Part shown: positions 27,914 through 35,912 of the stretch, piece by piece
Layout: every line of letters starts with the position of its first letter
Numbering within the stretch: position 1 is the first letter of the stretch
Program-made: the position numbers and the translations under genes
From: Auraticoccus monumenti
Lineage (GTDB): Bacteria; Actinomycetota; Actinomycetes; Propionibacteriales; Propionibacteriaceae
NCBI RefSeq assembly: GCF_900101785.1
Contig: NZ_LT629688.1
Coordinates: 1,984,001-2,048,000, forward strand
DNA: 64,000 nucleotides
Direction of reading: 5' to 3'
The notes under the pieces: model-generated
What the model saw: only the letters and a program-made list of their open reading frames with translations
Databases searched by the model: none
What the model was told of the DNA's origin: nothing

Positions 27914-28703
27914 GCAGCCGGGCGGCCCCGACGACCGCGTCCACCGCGACCCCCACGCCGACGACCCGCTGCCCAGCGAGCGGCTGCCCGACGACGCCGA
28001 GGACGCGCCGCCGGCGGAGGAGCGCGAGTGGTGGGACGACCCCCGGATGCCGTGGAAGGGCAAGCCCGGACGCTGGGACCTGGTCTGCTGGTTCGGGATC
28101 ATGTTCATGGGGCTCTACAGCCTGGTCATGCTGCCCCTGCGCGCCTACCTGGTGGTGGCCAACCCGGTGCTCCAGGCCGGGCTGACCGGCAGCCGCTCCG
28201 CCCTGGTGGTGCTCGGCGTGACCGACCACCCGCTCTGGGGTCTGGGGCTGGTGCTCGGCATCCTGTCCCTGCTGAAGTTCCAGTGGGTGTACTTCCTGGC
28301 CGGACGGCTCTGGGGCCGCGGGCTGATCGACATGATGCTGACCGGCCGCTCCGCCCGCACCCGGCGGATCGCGGACCGGGTGGAGGGCCTCGCCCGTCGC
28401 TACGGGATCCCGGCCATCATCGTGTCCTACCTGCCCATCCCGCTGCCCACGTCGGTGGTCACGCCGGCGGTGGCCATCGCCGGCATGCGCTGGCGCACGT
28501 TCTGGACCACCCACATCCTGTGCACGATCGTGCTGCAGTCCTGCTGGGTCGCGCTGGGGTTCTGGCTGGGGGAGCCGGCCAGGGTCGTGGTCGAGGGCTA
28601 CGCCCGGATCTCGCTGTGGGTCTCGCTCGCCCTGCTCGTCGTGGTCGTGGTGACCGTCGTGGTGCGCCAGCGCCGTCAGACCCCCGCCACCTCGCAGGAC
28701 TGA
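27906..28703 (+). CDS. VTT/DedA-like (SNARE-associated) membrane protein
   Basis: 265-aa membrane protein. GTG 27906 is taken as start because it overlaps kbl by 8 nt; the first 45 residues are acidic and Pro-rich ([21 protein letters not shown]). Four to five helices follow. [20 protein letters not shown] and [29 protein letters not shown] match the conserved G(A)xxxRF/P pattern of VTT-domain proteins, with a C-terminal anchor and basic tail. Family members are linked to lipid scrambling or undecaprenyl-phosphate recycling; a specific role here is unknown. Confidence 0.75.
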   Translation: MPEQPGGPDDRVHRDPHADDPLPSERLPDDAEDAPPAEEREWWDDPRMPWKGKPGRWDLVCWFGIMFMGLYSLVMLPLRAYLVVANPVLQAGLTGSRSALVVLGVTDHPLWGLGLVLGILSLLKFQWVYFLAGRLWGRGLIDMMLTGRSARTRRIADRVEGLARRYGIPAIIVSYLPIPLPTSVVTPAVAIAGMRWRTFWTTHILCTIVLQSCWVALGFWLGEPARVVVEGYARISLWVSLALLVVVVVTVVVRQRRQTPATSQD

Positions 28704-28715
28704 CCGCCGGCGCGG

Positions 28716-29288
28716 TCAGTCGGCGTGCTGGTGGCTGCGTTCGCCGTCGCTGTCCAGCACGGTGAGGATCTCCACCGGGCCGTCGACGGCCCCGACCGCG
28801 TGCGGCAGCATCGTGGAGAACTCGGCTGCCTGACCCGCGCGGACCAGGACGCTGCGCTCCCCGAGCTGCAGCACCGCCGTGCCGGAGAGCACCGTGAACC
28901 ACTCCCTCCCGGGGTGGACGCCGCGGTGCTCGGGACCGGTCGGTCGTTCCGGGGTGATCCGCATCCGGGCGACCGCGACGCCCCGGGGAGCACCCTCCCG
29001 GGACAGCGGCCACACGGTGACGCCCCGGGCGTGCCTCGGCTCGGGCCGGATCACGACGTCCTCGTCGTCGGCGGGCTCGACGAGCTGGTCGAGGCTGGTG
29101 CCCAGGGCGCGGGCGATCGGGACCAGCTGGTCGAGGGCGATCCGCCGGTGGCCGGTCTCGATCCGGCTGAGGGTCGACGGGCTCAGGTGGCAGCGGGAAG
29201 CCAGGGCGTCCAGCGACCAGCCCCTGGCCAGCCGGAGCCCGCGGATCCGCTGTCGGATGATGGTCTCCAGCTCAGCATCTTGCGTCAT
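28716..29288 (-). CDS. XRE-family regulator with C-terminal cupin domain
   Basis: 190-aa transcription factor. ATG 29288 gives TQDAELETIIRQRIRGLRLARGW and an HTH-3 domain (SLDALASRCHLSPSTLSRIETGHRRI). The C-terminal half is a cupin (HRGVHPGREWFTVLSGTAVLQLGERSVLVRAGQAAEFSTMLPHAVGAV) that probably senses a small ligand. An upstream ATG at 29315 would add nine residues, but a TACACT box at 29296-29301 lies 7 nt before ATG 29288, favouring a leaderless mRNA from there. Its start codon sits in the centre of a perfect palindrome, suggesting autoregulation. It is divergent from the His-rich methyltransferase (47 nt between starts). Confidence 0.9.
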   Translation of the reverse strand: MTQDAELETIIRQRIRGLRLARGWSLDALASRCHLSPSTLSRIETGHRRIALDQLVPIARALGTSLDQLVEPADDEDVVIRPEPRHARGVTVWPLSREGAPRGVAVARMRITPERPTGPEHRGVHPGREWFTVLSGTAVLQLGERSVLVRAGQAAEFSTMLPHAVGAVDGPVEILTVLDSDGERSHQHAD

Positions 29289-29296
29289 ACGCAAGA
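29278..29296. promoter_or_regulatory. Palindromic operator over the XRE-cupin start codon
   Basis: TCTTGCGTCATACGCAAGA is a perfect palindrome of two 8-bp arms separated by CAT, which is the reverse-strand start codon of the regulator. The right arm touches the predicted -10 box (29296-29301). A dimeric HTH repressor bound here would block both initiation of its own transcript and, 28 nt away, the divergent TACGCT promoter. The symmetry is direct observation; the regulator binding it is inferred. Confidence 0.75.
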
Positions 29297-29335
29297 GTGT
29301 ATGTGCCGGAAGCATGACGGACCTACGCTGGAGTC

Positions 29336-30487
29336 ATGCCCGCCGCCGAGAACCATCCCAGCGCCCCAGTCGCCCATCCCCCCTCCGCACCCGGTTCGGA
29401 CGCCGCACGGCGGCACCCAGGGGAGGAGAGCCCGCTCGTGCCGGGGGGCTCGGGGCACGGGCTTGAGGCGCTCAGCGCTCACGGCCTTGACCACCAGCAC
29501 GGTGACGACGGTGACGACCACAGTCACGGCCGCGGACAGGGGGAGAAGCGTGGGCACGGACACGGTGGCGACGACACCCACGGCCACCGCGGGAACTCTG
29601 GGCACGGACACGGTGGTGACGACACCCACGGCGGGAGCCATGGGCACGGACACGGGGGCGACCACAGCCACGGGCACGTCGACGACGCGACCCTGGCCGA
29701 GATGCTCGAGATCGACGCCCAGGTGATGGCCCCGGTGCTGGCCGACCTCGTCGAGCAGGTCGCCGAGCAGGCAGGCGCGGGGACGACGCGGGTCGTCGAC
29801 CTGGGTGCCGGGACCGGAGTCGGCACGGTGGCTCTGGCCCGCCGGCTCCCGGACGCCGAGGTGGTGGCCGTGGACCGTGCACCGGCCATGCTCGCGCGCG
29901 TCCTGACGGCCGCCCGGGTCGCCGGGGTGGGCGACCGCGTCCGCACCCTCGAGGCCGACCTGGGGCAGGGCTGGCCGGACACCGGTGAGGTGGACCTGGT
30001 GTGGGCCTCCTCCTCGCTGCACGAGGTGCCCGACCCGGCGGCCGTGCTCCGCAGGGCCGCGGACGTCCTGGCGCCCGGCGGGTCGGTGGCCGTGGTGGAG
30101 ATGGACACCCTGCCCCGGTTCCTCCCCGACGACCTCGGCCGGGGCCGTCCCGGGCTGGAGGTCCGCTGCCACGACGTGCTGGCCCGGGCCGGCTGGAACA
30201 GCTACCAGGACTGGACGCCGTACCTCGCCGCCGTGGGTCTCGAGGTGAGCCGCCACCGCCACGTGCTGGAGACGCAGCCGCAGGCCGACCTGCTCGTCCG
30301 CTACGCCCGCGCCTTCCTGCAGCGGATCCGCGACTACGTGGGGCAGCACCTCCCCGCGGAGGACCTCGCCGTCCTCGACGTCCTGCTGGGCTCGGGCCCG
30401 GAGTCCCTCGAGTCCCGCGGTGACCTCGCCCTCCAGGCCAGCCGCACCCTCTGGCTCGCCACCCGCCCCCCGGGCGTGCGCCGGTAG
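29336..30487 (+). CDS. SAM-dependent methyltransferase with His-rich N-terminal extension
   Basis: 383-aa protein. Residues about 1-118 are a low-complexity region with some 19 histidines in HGHGGDDTHG-type repeats interspersed with Asp, resembling Zn/Ni/Cu-binding loops of metal chaperones. The methyltransferase domain follows: motif I VVDLGAGTGVGTVALARRLP, motif II-like AEVVAVDRAPAMLARVL, then VWASSSLHEVPDPAAVLRRAADVLAPGG. The C-terminal part (about 250-383) is helical. The substrate is unknown. A TACGCT box (29324-29329) lies 6 nt before the ATG, suggesting a leaderless mRNA. Divergence from an XRE-cupin regulator with a shared operator suggests a controlled two-gene module, possibly metal- or thiol-related. 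Confidence 0.85.
   Translation: MPAAENHPSAPVAHPPSAPGSDAARRHPGEESPLVPGGSGHGLEALSAHGLDHQHGDDGDDHSHGRGQGEKRGHGHGGDDTHGHRGNSGHGHGGDDTHGGSHGHGHGGDHSHGHVDDATLAEMLEIDAQVMAPVLADLVEQVAEQAGAGTTRVVDLGAGTGVGTVALARRLPDAEVVAVDRAPAMLARVLTAARVAGVGDRVRTLEADLGQGWPDTGEVDLVWASSSLHEVPDPAAVLRRAADVLAPGGSVAVVEMDTLPRFLPDDLGRGRPGLEVRCHDVLARAGWNSYQDWTPYLAAVGLEVSRHRHVLETQPQADLLVRYARAFLQRIRDYVGQHLPAEDLAVLDVLLGSGPESLESRGDLALQASRTLWLATRPPGVRR
29548..29692. repeat. Coding tandem repeat encoding His-Gly-Asp motifs
   Basis: Inside the methyltransferase gene the segment GGGCACGGACACGG recurs three times (starting near 29549, 29601 and 29642), each followed by G(C/T)GACGAC or GCGACCACAG and a CACGG. The copies encode GHGHGGDDTHG-like peptides. 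The repeat explains the histidine expansion and may vary in copy number between strains. Confidence 0.7.
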
Positions 30488-30488
30488 C

Positions 30489-30801
30489 GGCGAGTCGCCA
30501 CCAGACGTCGCCTCGAGGGTCAGGCGGGCGACCGATTCCGGCCACTCGCCACCCGCCGCGCCGGATCCTCGGGCTCCCCGTGACGAGCTGCCCTCCCCTG
30601 GACGGCGTAGCCACGGGGTCGACTCCGGGTGCACCACCCTCCAGGTGGCGAGTCGCCGCCAGACGTCGCCTCGAGGGTCAGGCGGGCGACCGATTCCGGC
30701 CACTCGCCACCCGCCGCGCCGATCCTCGGGCTCCCCGTGACGAGCTGCCTCCCTTGGACGGCGTAGCCACGGTCGCACTCCTGGCGCACCACCCTCCAGG
30801 T
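30489..30801. repeat. Direct tandem duplication, 158 and 155 bp
   Basis: Unit 1 (30489-30646) and unit 2 (30647-30801) both begin with GGCGAGTCGCC and are nearly identical over their first 130 bases, with small indels and substitutions towards the end. Unit 1 starts one base after the methyltransferase stop. A third partial copy begins at 30802 with the same core. No coding frame is credible. Confidence 0.85.
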
Positions 30802-31224
30802 GGCGAGTCGCCTGCAGAGGTCGGGACGGGGTCCGGGAGGGCGACCCCTCGGGGCGAGTCGCCCCTAGGAGGGCGTGAGGTGGGTGAGGGCGTCGACGTC
30901 CCCACCGCCTCGGAGGTCTCACTGGTCCGGGCAGGGTGCGGCGGCTGTCGACGTCGCGCCGGCCGGCCGGGTCGACCCCTTCTCCCTCCCGGTCCCCGGG
31001 GCCATCGGGGGTCGCCCCGGATCGGCGGATCGACGACCGGGCCCGAACGCAGTCGGCCAGGACCCCTGGTGCGGGCCATGGCGCGACGAGCCGCACGTCG
31101 TGGTCGACGGCCTTCCGCCGTACTGCGGTTGTCGTATCCGGTGCCTGCACCTGCACGACGACGCGACCAGGGGTGCGTTGAGACGTTGGGGGCATCATCC
31201 GAAGAAGAAGTGGAGTGCCACGCC
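30802..31224. other. Upstream region of the MMPL gene
   Basis: It begins with GGCGAGTCGCCTGCAG (30802-30817), a 16-mer found again twice at 35360 and 35650. Another palindromic core, GGGGCGAGTCGCCCC, lies near 30861-30875. From about 30880 to 31224 no further repeat or gene is apparent; the last 40 bases are purine-rich (GAAGAAGAAGTGGAG) and provide the ribosome site for the MMPL gene. The promoter was not identified with confidence. Confidence 0.5.
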
Positions 31225-33429
31225 ATGGCAAGCATGCTCAGTCGTCTTGGTCGTTTTTCCTACCGGAAGCGGTGGGTGGTCGTCGCCCTCTGGCTGCTCG
31301 CCCTCAGCGGGGTGGTGCTGCTCGCGGTCAAGTCCGAGGGCCCGGTCAGCACCAGGGCGACGATGCCGGGGATCGAGTCGCAGGAGGCCTTCGACCTCAT
31401 CGAGGAGCGCTTCCCCGGCGCCGCTGCCGACGGGGGCTCGGCGACCGTCGTGTTCGTCGCCCCGCCGGGTCAGACCCTGATGTCTGCGGAGAACGCGGAG
31501 GTCGTCGACGCCACGCTGGCATCGATCTCCAGCGGTCCTCAGGTGCTCCGGGTGATCCCGCCCTCGACCGGTAGGAGCATCAGCGCCGACGGGTCCACCG
31601 GGTTCGCGTCGGTGTCCTACGAGGTGCCGGCATCGGAGCTGACCGAGGAGTCGCGCACGGCGCTGGCCGACGCGGTGGAGCAGGCCCGCGGTGCCGGACT
31701 GACCGCAGAGATGTCTGGCTCGGCGCTCAAGACCAGCGCCAAGATGAGTGGTGTGGAGCTCGCCGGCGTCGCGGTCGCCGCGGTCGTGCTGCTGATGACC
31801 TTCGGGTCGATGGTTGCGGCGGGTCTGCCGCTGCTCACGGCGATCATCGGGGTGGCCATCTCCTTCCTCGGCGTCTGGACGGTCGCCGGCCCGCTGGACA
31901 TGGCGATCAACAGCGGCATCCTCGCCCTGATGCTGGGGCTGGCGGTCGGCATCGACTACGCGATGTTCGTCGTCTCACGCTTCCGGGAGGAGCGCCTCGG
32001 CCTCGACGACGCCGAGCAGGCGGCTGGTCGCGCTGTGGGAACGGCCGGCTCGGCGGTGGTCTTCGCCGGGCTGACCGTGGTGATCGCGCTCGCCGGGCTG
32101 TCGGTGGTGGGGATCCCGCTGCTGGCCAAGATGGGTCTGGCAGCTGCTGGCGCGGTGGTGGTGGCGGTCGCGGTGGCGCTGACCCTGGTCCCGGCGTTGC
32201 TGGGCTTCGCCCCGAACAGGGTCCTCTCCCGAGCGCAACGCCGCGGGAGCCTCGACTCCTCGGCTCGCCGTTCCGTGGCGCGCCCCTGGATGCGGCTGGT
32301 GCTACGTCGTCCGCTCCTGATCACGCTGGCAGGTGTCGCGCTGCTGGCCGCGATCGCCGTCCCGGCGCTCTCGCTGCAGCTCGGCACGCCTGGTGACGCG
32401 TCGCTGTCCACCACCGAGACCCAGCGACGGGCGTACGACCTCCGGGCCTCGGCCTTCGGTCCCGGGTCGAACGGTCCGCTGACGGTGGTGGTCGACGCAC
32501 GTGGTGCCGCAGACCCGGAGGCCGCGGTCGCGACCGTGGCGGACAGCATCAGGTTGACCAGCGGGGTGGTCTCGGTGTCGGAGCCGACCTTCAACCAGGA
32601 GGGCGACACGGCGATCCTCACCGCCGTGCCGTCGACGAGCCCGACCGACGAACGGACCGAGGCCCTGGTGGAGACGCTGCGGGCGGCGCGTCCGGGCGTG
32701 GAGGCGGAAGGACGCGTGAGCTACGAGATCACCGGCACCACCGCCCTGGACATCGACATGGCACAGAAGATGCAGTCCGCGCTCGTGCCCTACGTGGGGC
32801 TCGTGATCGGCCTCGCCGTGCTGCTCCTGCTGGTGGTGTTCCGTTCCATCTGGATCCCGCTCACGGCGGCGCTCGGCTTCCTGCTGTCGCTGTTCGCCGC
32901 GTTCGGGGTGATCGTCGCGGTGTTCCAGTGGGGCTGGGCGGCCGACCTGCTCGGCGTCCAGCAGACCGGGCCGGTGATGAGCCTGATGCCGATCCTCCTG
33001 GTGGGCATCGTGTTCGGGCTGGCGATGGACTACCAGGTCTTCCTGGTGTCACGGATGCGTGAGGCCCACGTCCACGGCAAGCCGGCCCAGGACGCGATCA
33101 CGACCGGTTTCCAGCAGAGCTCGAGAGTGGTGGTCGCGGCTGCCGTGATCATGATCGCGGTGTTCGGCGGATTCGCGGCGGCTCACGAACCCCTGATCAA
33201 GATGGTGGGCCTCGGGCTCGCGTGCGCGGTGTTCTTCGACGCCTTCGTGGTCCGCCTGACGCTGATGCCCGCCGTGATGCAGCAGCTCGGCGAACGGGCC
33301 TGGTGGCTGCCGCGATGGCTCGACCGGGTCCTGCCCCGGGTCGACGTGGAGGGCCAGTCGCTCGAGGTGGAGGACGGGTCGCCGATCGAGCAGCAGCCGG
33401 AGCCGGCTGAGGCGATGAGCGCGCGGTGA
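31225..33429 (+). CDS. MMPL-family (RND superfamily) exporter
   Basis: 734-aa membrane transporter with two homologous halves. The N-terminus (SRLGRFSYRKRWVVVALWLLAL) is the first helix, followed by an extracytoplasmic loop (about 45-190) and five helices including GILALMLGLAVGIDYAMFVVSRFREER, the conserved GxDYxxF motif with the proton-relay aspartate. The second half repeats the plan with GIVFGLAMDYQVFLVSRMRE. ATG 31225 is used; a frame open from 30580 upstream is the repeat region. Likely substrates are lipids, pigments or drugs. A two-component system follows 22 nt downstream, suggesting regulated efflux or membrane-stress response. Confidence 0.93.
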   Translation: MASMLSRLGRFSYRKRWVVVALWLLALSGVVLLAVKSEGPVSTRATMPGIESQEAFDLIEERFPGAAADGGSATVVFVAPPGQTLMSAENAEVVDATLASISSGPQVLRVIPPSTGRSISADGSTGFASVSYEVPASELTEESRTALADAVEQARGAGLTAEMSGSALKTSAKMSGVELAGVAVAAVVLLMTFGSMVAAGLPLLTAIIGVAISFLGVWTVAGPLDMAINSGILALMLGLAVGIDYAMFVVSRFREERLGLDDAEQAAGRAVGTAGSAVVFAGLTVVIALAGLSVVGIPLLAKMGLAAAGAVVVAVAVALTLVPALLGFAPNRVLSRAQRRGSLDSSARRSVARPWMRLVLRRPLLITLAGVALLAAIAVPALSLQLGTPGDASLSTTETQRRAYDLRASAFGPGSNGPLTVVVDARGAADPEAAVATVADSIRLTSGVVSVSEPTFNQEGDTAILTAVPSTSPTDERTEALVETLRAARPGVEAEGRVSYEITGTTALDIDMAQKMQSALVPYVGLVIGLAVLLLLVVFRSIWIPLTAALGFLLSLFAAFGVIVAVFQWGWAADLLGVQQTGPVMSLMPILLVGIVFGLAMDYQVFLVSRMREAHVHGKPAQDAITTGFQQSSRVVVAAAVIMIAVFGGFAAAHEPLIKMVGLGLACAVFFDAFVVRLTLMPAVMQQLGERAWWLPRWLDRVLPRVDVEGQSLEVEDGSPIEQQPEPAEAMSAR

Positions 33430-33451
33430 TCGACTGGATAGTGTCGGTCCG

Positions 33452-34609
33452 GTGAACGTGCTGGCCGCGCTGATCGCGTTCGTCTTCGCTGCCCTCGGTG
33501 CCAGCCTCAGCACCGAGGGCATCTTCCGGCCGGCCGCGGTGCTGCCCGGTGCGGTGCTGGGCCTGGTGGCGAGCGGAGCCCTGTTCGTCTCCGCTCGCCA
33601 CCCGCGCGCCGCGACGGTCGTCGCGATCGCCTGCGCGGCTGCGGCCTGCGCGGCCGGCTACCTGCCGACGCCGTTGCTGCTGGCCCCGCTGATCGGGTGC
33701 CTGTACCGGCTGACGGTTCTCGGCGGCCCCAGGGCGGCCACCGGGTGGACGGTGGTCGCGGTGGGCGCAGTGATCCTGGGCGGGGCGACGAGCAACGCCG
33801 ACCCGACCGGAGGGGTCCTGCTCCTGGAGACCGTGGGGGTCGCCCTGTGGCTGCTGCCGGCGGTCTTCGCCGGACGGATGACCCACGCCGAACGGGGCTA
33901 CCTGCAGCTGGTCCAGGCCCGGGCCGAGGACGCCGAACGCAGCCGCGAGGAGGACCTGCGCCGACGGCTGGGCGAGGAGCGGGTGCGCATCGCGCGCGAC
34001 CTGCACGACGTCGTCGCGCACCATCTCGCCGTCGCCCACGCCCAGGCCGGGACCGCCGCCCATCTGCTGGGGAGGCGTCCTGAGCAGGTACCCGACCTCC
34101 TCGCCGGGCTGGAGGGCTCCACGTCGGCCGCGCTGCGAGAGCTCAAGGCGACGGTGGGGCTGCTGCGCAACCCCGACGACGACGCCTCAGCGGCCACCAC
34201 GCCAGCACCCGGCCTCGACCAGCTCCCGGACCTGATCGCGGCCTGCCGGGCGGCCGGGATGGACGTCAGCATCAGCAGCGACGGGACGCCCCGGCGCCTG
34301 CCGCCGCTGGTCGAGCTCACCGCGTTCCGGATCATCCAGGAGGCCCTGACCAACGTCACCAAGCACGCGGTCCACCCGGTCGTCGAGGTCTCCCTGACCT
34401 ACGACGACGACACCTTCTCCGCGGACGTGGTGAACACCTCGGCCCACCCCGCTCCAGCGGGAACGGCAGGATTCGGGTTGATGGGCATGCGCGAACGGGC
34501 GCTCGCCGTCGGTGGGGTGGTCCGGGCCGGCCCGGCCGGCCACGACCGGTACGCGGTCTCCCTCACCATCCCGCTCACCCCCTGGCAGGAAGACCCGGTA
34601 CCCCGATGA
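33452..34609 (+). CDS. Two-component sensor histidine kinase (NarL/DesK type)
   Basis: 385-aa kinase. The first 145 residues contain four or five hydrophobic helices with very short loops, so sensing is likely within the membrane. The HisKA_3 dimerisation domain has RIARDLHDVVAHHLAVAHAQ with phospho-acceptor His185. The HATPase domain includes FRIIQEALTNVTKHA (N box) and GFGLMGMRERALAVGG (G box). GTG 33452 is the start; a TAGTGT box at 33439-33444 lies 7 nt upstream, so it may have its own leaderless transcript besides read-through from the MMPL gene. It overlaps the response regulator by ATGA. Confidence 0.93.
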   Translation: MNVLAALIAFVFAALGASLSTEGIFRPAAVLPGAVLGLVASGALFVSARHPRAATVVAIACAAAACAAGYLPTPLLLAPLIGCLYRLTVLGGPRAATGWTVVAVGAVILGGATSNADPTGGVLLLETVGVALWLLPAVFAGRMTHAERGYLQLVQARAEDAERSREEDLRRRLGEERVRIARDLHDVVAHHLAVAHAQAGTAAHLLGRRPEQVPDLLAGLEGSTSAALRELKATVGLLRNPDDDASAATTPAPGLDQLPDLIAACRAAGMDVSISSDGTPRRLPPLVELTAFRIIQEALTNVTKHAVHPVVEVSLTYDDDTFSADVVNTSAHPAPAGTAGFGLMGMRERALAVGGVVRAGPAGHDRYAVSLTIPLTPWQEDPVPR

Positions 34610-35268
34610 TCCAGATCCTCCTCGCCGACGACCAGGCGCTGCTGCGCTCGACGTTCTGCATGCTGATCGACTCCTGCGACGACATGACGGTCGTCGCCGA
34701 GGCCGCCAACGGAGAGGAAGCGGTCGAGCTCGCCCGGCTGCACCGGCCGGACCTGGTCCTGATGGACATCCGGATGCCGACCCTCGACGGCCTGGCGGCG
34801 ACGCAGCGCATCTGCTCCGCGCCGGAGCTGTCGCGCACCCGCGTGCTGATCCTCACCACGTTCGAGACCGACGAGCACGTGGCCCACGCCCTCGAGGCGG
34901 GAGCCAGCGGGTTCCTCGGCAAGGACGTCACGTCGGAGGGCCTGCTCGCCGGGATCCGGGTCGTGGTGGGCGGGGAGGCGCTGCTCTCGCCGGCGGCCAC
35001 CCGCACCCTGATCGGCCGCTTCCTGTCCGGTCCCGGCAGCGTCGGCGAGCCGCCCCTGGGATCGCTGGCGACGCTGACCGAGCGGGAGCGCGAGCTCACC
35101 GCCCTCGCTGCTCACGGCCTGTCGAACCAGGAGATCGCCGACCGGCTGGTGGTGAGTCCCCTGACGGTCCGGACGCACATCCACCGGGCCATGATGAAGG
35201 TGGGAGCACGCGACCGCGCCCAGCTGGTCGTCGCCGCCTACCAGCAGGGGCTGGTCCGGGTGCGATGA
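34606..35268 (+). CDS. LuxR/NarL-family response regulator
   Basis: 220-aa partner of the preceding kinase. The receiver domain starts MIQILLADDQALLRST with acidic pocket DD and phospho-acceptor Asp54 in LVLMDIRMPTLDG, the conserved Thr in LILTTFE and Lys in FLGKDV. The C-terminal LuxR HTH is LTERERELTALAAHGLSNQEIADRLVVSPLTVRTHIHRAM. It overlaps the kinase by 4 nt (ATGA). The most likely target is the MMPL gene upstream. Confidence 0.95.
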   Translation: MIQILLADDQALLRSTFCMLIDSCDDMTVVAEAANGEEAVELARLHRPDLVLMDIRMPTLDGLAATQRICSAPELSRTRVLILTTFETDEHVAHALEAGASGFLGKDVTSEGLLAGIRVVVGGEALLSPAATRTLIGRFLSGPGSVGEPPLGSLATLTERERELTALAAHGLSNQEIADRLVVSPLTVRTHIHRAMMKVGARDRAQLVVAAYQQGLVRVR

Positions 35269-35912
35269 CCGGTGGACGGGCCTCCCGGCCCGACTCCCGC
35301 CACGTCGCGGCCAGTCGCCCCGAGTGGGCGCCTCACCCGTCGGCCGGGCGACCACTCGAGGCGAGTCGCCTGCAGGGTCGCGGTCCAGAGACCTGTCACG
35401 TGGTGACGACTTGCCGCGAGTGGTCGGGTCGGCGGTCAGGAGAGCGACCCGACGCGGCGAGCCGCCACCCCAGGTGGCGAGGACAGACGCCGACGGAGCG
35501 CGTCCCCCCAGCGCGATCGAGCTCCGCGGATCCCTGACGACCTCTCCCGGACGACGTCCCACTCACCCGACTCCCGGACCTGGACCTCTCCACGTGGTGG
35601 CGACTCGCCGCGAGTGGTCGGGTCGGCGGCCAGAGGAGCGACCCGACGCGGCGAGTCGCCTGCAGGGGTCGCGGTCCTGGACCTGTCCCGTGGTGGCGAC
35701 TCGCCTGGAGTGGTCGGGTCGGTGGTCAGGAGAGCGACCCGACGCGGCGAGTCGCCACTCAGGTAGGCCTGGGATGGGCCGGGGGTGGGACAGGGGGGTG
35801 ACGGGTGGCGGGGCGGGGAGGCTAGCGTCGGGGCACGGCTCAGCGACGACCCGGATCGTGGGCCAGCCCGCGGGGTCCGTCCGCGCCGGCGTCCCACGAC
35901 CCTGGAGGACCC
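35269..35912. repeat. REP/BIME-like repeat array
   Basis: The 644 bases between the response regulator and the SDR contain no credible gene but are packed with repeats. Three about 70-bp hairpin units lie at 35397-35467, 35591-35660 and 35687-35756. Each runs GTGGCGACTCGCC (degenerate in the first), then GAGTGGTCGGGTCGG, a short loop, CGACCCGAC and GGCGAGTCGCC, so two nested stems form. The 16-mer GGCGAGTCGCCTGCAG occurs at 35360-35375 and 35650-35665 and also at 30802. The last 130 bases before the SDR look unique and should hold its promoter. Confidence 0.85.

Noticed and set aside
29548-29692. Regular repeats that could suggest a CRISPR array
   Set aside because: Repeat and spacer are not separated; all copies are in frame and encode a His/Gly/Asp-rich protein segment.
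30489-30875. Repeats with spacers resembling a short CRISPR array
   Set aside because: The units are long direct duplications with conserved interiors, not short repeats with unique spacers, and there are no cas genes.
29285-31231. 648-codon reverse frame over the methyltransferase and repeat region
   Set aside because: Its translation merely repeats the DNA repeats and lacks any domain; it is antisense to the methyltransferase.
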